From Sinorhizobium fredii USDA 257 (lineage in GTDB: Bacteria; Pseudomonadota; Alphaproteobacteria; Rhizobiales; Rhizobiaceae): DNA of 64,000 bases. Each line of letters opens with the position of its first letter. Positions within the stretch are counted from its first letter, which is position 1. Shown here in pieces: positions 58,530-64,000 of the stretch. The notes below the pieces were generated by a model. It did not search any database and was not told the DNA's origin. It was given only the letters and a program-made list of their open reading frames with translations. The stretch covers positions 2,418,001 through 2,482,000 of the forward strand of contig NC_018000.1 in NCBI RefSeq assembly GCF_000265205.3. Direction: 5' to 3'. The translations under genes were made by a program, and so were the position numbers.

Positions 58530-59323
58530 AGTAGGAATTAGCAAAAAACCGACGTGGCACCCAGCAGCACGACAAAAGAGCCGCCCACGTCACTTCCAGT
58601 CGTCTGTTCCTGTTCGGTGCTTCTAAAGTCGCATAATGTATCCACAGGAACTGTGTGCCGGACTTCTCCATCGCCATGCGCATTCAGAATGGCGGTGGCA
58701 GCGCGATCCTGCTGGAAGCGGCGAAGGTGATCAAGCAAATCGAAGCGGCGGTGAAGGCGAAGCTCGCTGAGGGGGAGCGAGGCGATGCCCGCAAATAGGC
58801 GATGAGGCCCGCGGGCGGCGTCACAGAGCATCCGGACCCTTACCCTACGCCGTCTGCCATCGCTTCGCTTGCTTGCGTAACGCGTAGGTCATCATCCGCA
58901 ATATGCAGAAGATTAGCGGCCGCGCCTCCGTCCCGATCGTATTTTTCGCTCGCGATGCGCTCGAGCAAGGGCCTGTGCCGTTTCAGCAGCCCGACCGGGC
59001 CGCCCGCTTTGAGACGGAAGGACGGTGTTGAAGTGGAGCACGACGGCAGGAAGTCAATCATCTGTGCAGTTGGGGAGCTTCCCGAAATGACGAAGGGCGC
59101 TCGACCCTTCTGGGGAGCGCCCTTCCGACCCGGACGACTACGAACGTGCGATAGAGCACCATCGCTACAGGCAGTCATCGAATATGGATGGTGAGCGTTA
59201 GATGGGAGGTCGAGGATTAATGCGATGGGCAGCGTCCGCTTGAGCAGGCGATCAAGCGGCTCGGCAAGCAGAAGTCGGCCGCATGACATTTGAACGGCGG
59301 CGTGTTGGGACCACATAAGAAGT
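58530..59323. other. Intergenic with one repeat copy and a truncated small frame
   Basis: The repeat (copy B, 58612-58652) is followed at once by a 40-48-codon frame ending at 58798 (helical, LLEAAKVIKQIEAAVKAKLAEGE) whose upstream part is missing; it may be the tail of a lost gene. An inverted pair GGGCGCT (59095-59101) and AGCGCCC (59116-59122) lies further on. No other gene is recognised. Confidence 0.45.
58612..58652 (+). repeat. Dispersed ~45-bp repeat, copy B
   Basis: Reads GTTCCTGTTCGGTGCTTC, then AAAGTCGCATAATGTATC and AGGAACTG. It is closest to copy C at the left part and differs in CCACA where copies A and C have GTCGG. It lies directly before a truncated small frame. Confidence 0.6.
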
Positions 59324-59707
59324 ATGAAAAAGCAGACGATACCGATTGAGCAACTCGCACGGCTCCGGCGTATACGGGGCCTGGCCCGGCTTATGGACAC
59401 GGCGCTCCGAATTCCCGGCACCCGCGTCTCGCTCGGCGCGGACTCCGTGCTCGGCTTGATCCCCGGCATCGGCGATTTCGGCGCTGCGGCGGTCAGCCTC
59501 TTCATCGTCAACGAGGCGCGCCGTCTCGGCGTTCCGAACGACAAGCTTCTCAAGATGCTGGTCAATGTAGGATTCGACACCGTCGCGGGGAGCGTCCCGG
59601 TGGTCGGCGACGTCTTCGACGTCTATTTCAAGTCCAACCACCGCAATCTCCAACTGGTGCTCGACCACTTCGGACTTGATCACGCTGACCTTGATCGATC
59701 GCGATGA
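59324..59707 (+). CDS. DUF4112 family membrane protein
   Basis: A 127-residue protein of the DUF4112 family: LARLMDTALRIPGTRVSLGADSVLGLIPGIGDFGAAAVSLFIV, two hydrophobic hairpin segments separated by VPNDKLLKMLVNVGFDTVAGSVPVVGDVFDV. The function is unknown. It stands alone, with no operon partner within 200 bp. Confidence 0.85.
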   Translation: MKKQTIPIEQLARLRRIRGLARLMDTALRIPGTRVSLGADSVLGLIPGIGDFGAAAVSLFIVNEARRLGVPNDKLLKMLVNVGFDTVAGSVPVVGDVFDVYFKSNHRNLQLVLDHFGLDHADLDRSR

Positions 59708-59935
59708 TCAACGGCCGCCGGCCGGAACGGTCATATCGCACACCGCGGCATTGTCCTGAACTTCGCGCAGACTTTTGTAGGAGGCGTGGCGCTTCTACAC
59801 GCAGCAAAAGCTTTTTTATTTGTTCTATGCAGATTGATGAGGACCAAAGCTGGAGCTGCTCAGCGCATGGACGCGAGCGAAACCATTAGCAAGTCGGCAG
59901 ATGAGGTTGGCCATAGCCTACTGGGCTTCGGACCG

Positions 59936-60223
59936 TTACTGTTGTTCTGGCAACTCGTCTGGACGGATCACGAGCGTTCTTCCGACGTCAGGAGCGGGCT
60001 CGACCATTTCGGTGTCGCCGACCGTTGGCGGCTTCAGAACTCCGTCGCAATCATCAAGCTTTTCTGTGAGCGTCCCCCGATTGGCGCCCGCACCCGGAGC
60101 GACGCGGCAACGCTCATTCTGCGCGCCAGTTCCGGGGTCGTTGGAGAGTGCTGAAGTTGTGAACAGGGCGGCGATTGCAAGTAATGGGGCGGCGACGAAA
60201 TCTCGGGTCAGTTTGTGCCTCAT
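59936..60223 (-). CDS. Small secreted hypothetical protein
   Basis: A 95-residue protein with an N-terminal signal peptide (FVAAPLLAIAALFTTSALS) and a polar mature part with two cysteines (NERCRVAP and LDDCDGVLKPP), Pro-rich at the C-terminus. AAGGACG precedes the ATG. The motif C-D-G-V-L-K-P-P recalls small rhizobial exported proteins I have no functional name for. It converges with DUF4112. Confidence 0.65.
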   Translation of the reverse strand: MRHKLTRDFVAAPLLAIAALFTTSALSNDPGTGAQNERCRVAPGAGANRGTLTEKLDDCDGVLKPPTVGDTEMVEPAPDVGRTLVIRPDELPEQQ

Positions 60224-60827
60224 AGGACTCGTCCTTCAGTTTAGGCGCCGCGGAGTTGCAGCCCTTCCGTGGCGATACAGGCTCGAAGTTGGGATCTCTA
60301 GAAAACCCGAGCTAGCCAGCAATAGTTCCGGTGAGTAGCTGCCAAGCGAACGCCAGTCACAGACAGCCCGTAATGGGTGGAGCGGCCTATCGGAGGAACC
60401 ATTGGCGATCGCCATTCGCGACGCGTTGCTGACGCCGAAGTTGTCGCCCAAGGTGAGCCTTCGCCTTACGCCTCTGAGGCAGAGCTGCCATCGCAAGCCC
60501 TGTCGAGATTGGTCTCTCTTCCCGCCTCGTCCTCACTTCGCTGCCTGGGATCAGACGAGGGATAAGCAATCGACTTCTGGCAACGCGGCGGTTTATCGTC
60601 CGACCTACCGATCTGAGCTAGTCTTGACAGGGGTGACATACGCAACGCCGTCGCCATCCATGATGGGGGATGCGCATTTCGCAAAAGCCACACAAGGATT
60701 CCGCTAAGCCCCGGACAGTTTTGCGGCGGTGGTCCTCGGGTGCCTGGTTGTCTTCATGCGTGATTGATTTCGCGTTTTCGTCGCCGGTCAAGAGCGGCGG
60801 CGCTCTTTGCTGAGTTCGCACTTGGCG
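60224..60827. other. Intergenic, nothing recognised
   Basis: About 600 bp between the small secreted protein and the IS1182-type element. Open frames on both strands lack ribosome sites and family motifs. I see no further structure. Confidence 0.5.
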
Positions 60828-62404
60828 GATATCGTTGAAAAAGGCGGTGTTTGAGCGCCGTTGGCGCTCTGCACGCGGTTTTTCGAAGAGTTGGCACGGT
60901 GTCTCTCGTTCTGATGCGGTGGGATGGTTCCAAGCCGCAGGCCATTAAATGGCCATGGCAGCGGTTGGCAGGCGTAAGGGCCTGAGCTTCGCCAGCCTTC
61001 TGAGGTTTTGCGCCGTTGCGAGGAGGAATTCATCCCGTGCACCGCATGGACCTCGCAGTCTCAGCCTGGCCATTCGAAGAATGCGCTTGAGATGCGCAAA
61101 GAGCATTTCCACTTTCTTTCGGCGATGCCGTGAACGCTCATAATCCGGCGTCTCTGCAATGGCTCGTGCAACATCGCGGGCATCCTCATTGAGATCACGG
61201 GGCACCTTGCGAGCAACTGAATTCGGGCAGCAGCGCTGTTTCAATTCGCAAGCGTCGCAGTCCTTCTTGCTGGCCCGATAGAGCCGCGTACCTTCACGGG
61301 TGATGCCCGATCGGGGCGTCGCGTAGGTGCGGCGGAACTGAACCAATTCCTTGCCCGCCGGGCAGATGTAGCGATCTCCCTCGCCATCCCAATTGAAGTC
61401 GGCACGCGAGAAAGTCCCGTCTGTCCGATTCGACTTGTCGAACACAGGAATGTGCGGAGCGATCTCCTTTTCCTTCACAAGCCAGGCCAGATTGTCAGCG
61501 GAGCCGTAAGCACTGTCGGCGACCAGATAGCCCGGCTTCAGGCCAAAGCGGTTCTCTGTTCTGTCGATCATGGTGCGTGAAGCGCCAACTTCCGCCTGTC
61601 GAATGGCACGGGTCGCTTCCACGTCAAGAATGACGCCATGATCGGTGTCGATCAGATAGTTGGTGGCGTAGGTGAAGAAGGCATGACCTTTATGGGCACC
61701 CGTCCACTGGGCTGCCGGGTCTGACGGGGAAACAAACTTCGGCGTTACCGGCGAAGCCGCACCAAAAGCAGCGTCATCAAGCACCGCCAGATATTCCTGA
61801 ACGGAGCGGCCTGCATTCTCCTTCGCCGCTTGCGCGCTCCATTCTGCGCCAGATACCGAGCGCTGCTTGTTGGCATCCGCGGCAATCAAGCTGGCGTCGA
61901 CGGCAAAGCCTTCAGCACCGACAAGATCCTGTGCCAGGCAGCGCTCAACCACCGTCTCGAACAGATGCCGCAGGATATCGCTCTGGCGGAAACGTCCATG
62001 GCGGTTCTTCGAGAAGCTGGAATGGTCCGGCATATCCAGTCCAAGCCGGCAAAACAAACGATAGGCGAGATTGAGATGAACCTCCTCGCACAGCCGGCGC
62101 TCCGACCGGATGCCCATGCTGTAGCCAATGATCAGCATGCGCATCATCAGCTCCGGATCGATCGAGGGTCGACCCGTACTGCTGTAATAGGGCTTCAACT
62201 GTGCACGGACGCCTTCGAGGTCCAGATGTTGATCGATCCGGCGCAGAAGATGGTCGGCTGGCACGTGCTCATCGAGACTGAAATCGTAAAAGAGTTGCGC
62301 CGGAGCCGCCTGCGTTCCCATCATCCGCCTGATCCCCTCAAATCACTCAGAGGATTGAATCACGCGTCCCAAGTGCCTGCAATGACGAGTTTTTCAACAG
62401 TATC
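60828..62404 (-). mobile_element. IS1182-family insertion sequence
   Basis: The element encodes one full-length transposase. Its left end is GATATCGTTGAAAAA (60828-60842) and its right end, on the other strand, is GATACTGTTGAAAAA (62404-62390); 13 of 15 positions match. Additional similarity (CTT-GCG) continues a few bases outward, so the true ends may lie slightly beyond these limits. Total length is about 1.58 kb. Confidence 0.8.
60945..62324 (-). CDS. IS1182-family transposase
   Basis: A 459-residue DDE transposase. The N-terminal DUF772 part has FSLDEHVPADHLLRRIDQHLDL and SSTGRPSIDPELMMRMLIIGY; the catalytic Asp lies in FAVDASLIAAD and another in VADSAYGSADN; the C-terminal part has ACELKQRCC and RRKKVEMLFAHLKR (Glu). 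The frame is unbroken and both ends are present, so it may be active. Confidence 0.93.
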   Translation of the reverse strand: MMGTQAAPAQLFYDFSLDEHVPADHLLRRIDQHLDLEGVRAQLKPYYSSTGRPSIDPELMMRMLIIGYSMGIRSERRLCEEVHLNLAYRLFCRLGLDMPDHSSFSKNRHGRFRQSDILRHLFETVVERCLAQDLVGAEGFAVDASLIAADANKQRSVSGAEWSAQAAKENAGRSVQEYLAVLDDAAFGAASPVTPKFVSPSDPAAQWTGAHKGHAFFTYATNYLIDTDHGVILDVEATRAIRQAEVGASRTMIDRTENRFGLKPGYLVADSAYGSADNLAWLVKEKEIAPHIPVFDKSNRTDGTFSRADFNWDGEGDRYICPAGKELVQFRRTYATPRSGITREGTRLYRASKKDCDACELKQRCCPNSVARKVPRDLNEDARDVARAIAETPDYERSRHRRKKVEMLFAHLKRILRMARLRLRGPCGARDEFLLATAQNLRRLAKLRPLRLPTAAMAI

Positions 62405-62428
62405 GGCGCGAAGCGGATTTTTATCTAC

Positions 62429-62475
62429 GTTCTTACTTTGTGTTTCGAAAGTCGTATAATGTATCGTCGGGAATT
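62429..62475 (+). repeat. Dispersed ~45-bp repeat, copy C
   Basis: Reads GTTCTTACTTTGTGTTTC, then AAAGTCGTATAATGTATC and GTCGGGAATT. It lies just outside the IS1182 right end and about 100 bp before the IS66 left end. Confidence 0.6.
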
Positions 62476-62576
62476 GACATACTCGACAGTAGTCATTCCT
62501 TCGAGGCGATGGATCGGCGGTGCCTCCTAAACGTTCGATCCGCCTCAATCTGAGAGGTCGAAATAGCGGATCAAAG

Positions 62577-63362
62577 GTAAGCGCGTAGGGACCCCCACGT
62601 ATCAATTGACGCGCTGATCGAGGATTTTCTGCATGAGTCATGCGGAGAATCCTATGAGCGACAGTGTGAATCAGCCACGAACATTCGAGGTTTTGACGGC
62701 GGCGCCGGTGCGGGCGCGGCGCAAGCCGCGAGACTGGCCGAACGAGGAGAAGGAGCGCCTGATAGCCGAGACGTTGGTGCCTGGAGCCAATGTCTCTGCA
62801 ATCGCGCGCGCTGAGGGATTGGATCCCTCGCAGCTTTACGGGTGGCGTCGCAAGGCACTGTCGATCGGGGTTGGTTGCGCCCCTGACCGAAACCGCGAAG
62901 ACGGCGGTCAAGTTCGCGCGCGTTGAGCCGGCGGCAAGCTCTACGGTCGAAATCGTCATCGGTGATGTCGTTGTGCGCGTCGCGAGCGATATCGAGTCGG
63001 ATCACCTGGCGAAGATACTCCGGGCGGTCCGCAAGGCATGATCGCGTCCGGCGTCGTCGTTTACGTGTCGTGCCAGCCGGTCGACTTCCGCAAGGGTGCG
63101 GCATCCTTGATGGCTCTGGTCAGAGATGGCGGTCTCGACCCGTTCAACGGAGCGCTTTATGTGTTCCGGTCGAAACGGGCGGACCGTGTTCGCATCGTCT
63201 GGTGGGATGGCAGCGGAGTCTGCCTCTATTCGAAAACGCTCGAGGAGCAGAGCTTTTGCTGGCCGGGCATATCGGCCGCCAGGATACGTCTGGACCATTC
63301 GCAATTGATGGCGCTTCTGGCCGGTCTGGATTGGAAGAAGATCCGGCCAACCAAGGTCAGAC
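62577..63362 (+). mobile_element. IS66-family element A, truncated by insertion
   Basis: The left terminus GTAAGCGCGTAGGGACC begins at 62577. It carries tnpA (frameshifted) and tnpB; near the end of tnpB at 63363 it is interrupted by the terminus of a second, oppositely oriented IS66 element. Its own tnpC and right end are not within the window. Confidence 0.8.
62633..63041 (+). pseudogene. tnpA: IS66 TnpA (orf1), frameshifted
   Basis: The N-terminal part ends KERLIAETLVPGANVSAIARAEGLDPSQLYGWRRKALS in one frame; the remainder, GLVAPLTETAKTAVKFARVEPAASSTVEIVIGDVVVRVAS, is in the next frame. The break is near 62866, where one extra base (A in TCGATCGGGG) lies. IS66 TnpA is a helix-turn-helix protein that acts with TnpB. 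Its stop overlaps tnpB by ATGA. Confidence 0.82.
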
Positions 63363-63388
63363 GTAAGCGGTTAGCTGACGGCGTCTGA
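63038..63388 (+). CDS. tnpB: IS66 TnpB (orf2), 3' end replaced by an inserted element
   Basis: A 116-residue protein: VSCQPVDFRKGAASLMALV, DPFNGALYVFRSKRADRVRIVWWDGSGVCLYSKTLEE and FCWPGISAARIRLDHSQLMALLAGLDW, the full IS66_Orf2 domain. The last nine residues (RRKRLADGV) are encoded by the terminus of element B, so the native C-terminus is lost. IS66 TnpB assists transposition. Confidence 0.87.
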   Translation: MIASGVVVYVSCQPVDFRKGAASLMALVRDGGLDPFNGALYVFRSKRADRVRIVWWDGSGVCLYSKTLEEQSFCWPGISAARIRLDHSQLMALLAGLDWKKIRPTKVRRKRLADGV

Positions 63389-64000
63389 CCTGAAGTTCCA
63401 GGGCATGAGGGCTTCGATTTCGGATGCGGGCCAGCCTTGAGCGATGCGGGTCAAGGTCAGCGAGAGCCAGTCGAGCGGATCGACGCCATTCATTTTGCAG
63501 GTCTGCAACAAGGTGGCCACCGTCGCCCAAGTTCGTCCACCGCCCTCGCTGCCGGCGAATAGACTATTCTTTCTCGTAATCGTTTGGGGCCTGATCGCCC
63601 TTTCGACGATGTTGGAGTCGATCTCGATGCGACCGTCCCTCAGAAAGCGTTCCAGCGTCTCGCGCCGGGTGAGCGCGTAGCGGATCGCCTCGGCGGTTTT
63701 GGATTTTCCCGAGACCTTGCCCAGTTCCTTTTCCCAGAGCTCGAAGAGGCTGGCGACGGTGGCCGAGGATTTCTCCTGGCGCCGGGCGGCGCGGCTGTCG
63801 GCATCCTTGCCACGAACCTCATCCTCGATGCGCCAGAGCTCGGTCATTGCCAGGACAGTGTCTGTGGCGGCCTGCGAGACTCCGCTGATGTGCAGGTCAT
63901 AAAACTTGCGCCGTAGATGTGCCCAACATCCTGCAAGCTGGACCGTTTCGTTGCTGCCGGTTTTCGCCCGCGTCTTGGCGAGATTGGTATAGGCCGAGTA
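63363..64000 (-). mobile_element. IS66-family element B, inserted into element A
   Basis: The terminus begins GTAAGCGGTTAGCTGACGGC at 63363 and the element continues past the end of the window. Its tnpC runs on the minus strand, so element B is inverted relative to element A. Only the right end is visible. Confidence 0.8.
63371..64000 (-). CDS. tnpC: IS66 TnpC transposase, C-terminal part (partial)
   Basis: The last 209 residues of the DDE transposase, open to the window end: YSAYTNLAKTRAKTGSNETVQLAGCWAHLRRKFYDLH, RETLERFLRDGRIEIDSNIVERAIRPQTITRKNSLFAG (catalytic Glu) and the IS66_C tail PLDWLSLTLTRIAQGWP. It reads in the same frame up to base 64000, which is why the start is not seen. It stops eight bases inside the terminus of element B, overlapping tnpB of element A by 18 bases. 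Confidence 0.9.
   Translation of the reverse strand, partial: YSAYTNLAKTRAKTGSNETVQLAGCWAHLRRKFYDLHISGVSQAATDTVLAMTELWRIEDEVRGKDADSRAARRQEKSSATVASLFELWEKELGKVSGKSKTAEAIRYALTRRETLERFLRDGRIEIDSNIVERAIRPQTITRKNSLFAGSEGGGRTWATVATLLQTCKMNGVDPLDWLSLTLTRIAQGWPASEIEALMPWNFRSDAVS

Overview
The window looks like a piece of an alphaproteobacterial, Sinorhizobium/Ensifer-type genome, probably a chromid or megaplasmid. The evidence is a divergent dctBD/dctA locus with a sigma-54 promoter, many solute-uptake and sugar-catabolic operons, rhizobial small protein families (DUF2934, DUF4112, DUF302), an alpha-r14-type small RNA with anti-Shine-Dalgarno loops, and high-GC coding throughout. No rRNA or tRNA genes were seen. 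Family assignments come from reading motifs, not from database searches.

Region 1 (1-10.1 kb) reads as a D-apiose operon: a CUT2 sugar ABC importer with a DUF2291 lipoprotein, D-apiose dehydrogenase (apsD), apionolactonase (apnL, broken by one extra T in a T6 run), a NanR-like FadR-family regulator, a RuBisCO-like protein (oiaX or oiaT) and the DUF1537 kinase oiaK. Region 2 (10.2-16.6 kb) is a probable Amadori-compound (fructosyl-amino acid) module: amino-acid binding protein, FAD amine oxidase and permease on the plus strand, facing frlD and frlB on the minus strand, with a HutC-type GntR regulator. The same 13-bp operator-like sequence lies ahead of both transcription units. Region 3 (16.6-26.6 kb) holds a K+ channel, dctD-dctB, dctA and a two-component pair whose kinase is fused to an NCS1-like transporter and a cysteine-rich segment.

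Region 4 (26.6-39.1 kb) is a mosaic: NYN-LOTUS protein, cold-shock protein, the small RNA, a decayed integrase, a ParDE module, a decaying TetR/RND efflux locus with its membrane-fusion gene, and a beta-ketoacyl synthase fragment. Palindromic operators lie in front of several regulators. Region 5 (39.1-44.9 kb) has a LysR-cupin-MFS-DUF302 block and a hydroxybutyrate dehydrogenase/patatin pair. Region 6 (45.0-51.2 kb) is a bufferin-type RiPP cluster (DUF2282 precursor, DUF692/MNIO enzyme, DUF2063 partner, DoxX) running directly into a type II NADH dehydrogenase, a membrane adenylate cyclase and a DUF3307 membrane protein.

Region 7 (51.2-64.0 kb) is the most plastic part: a transposase remnant, an AraC/MFS pair, a molybdenum sulfite-oxidase-like enzyme, a methyltransferase, a second cyclase lacking a catalytic Arg, an intact IS1182-type element and two nested IS66 elements. 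About 45 bp of sequence recurs three times across this region. Several genes in the window carry single-base lesions, so either the replicon is decaying locally or the assembly has residual indels; read-level checks would separate the two.
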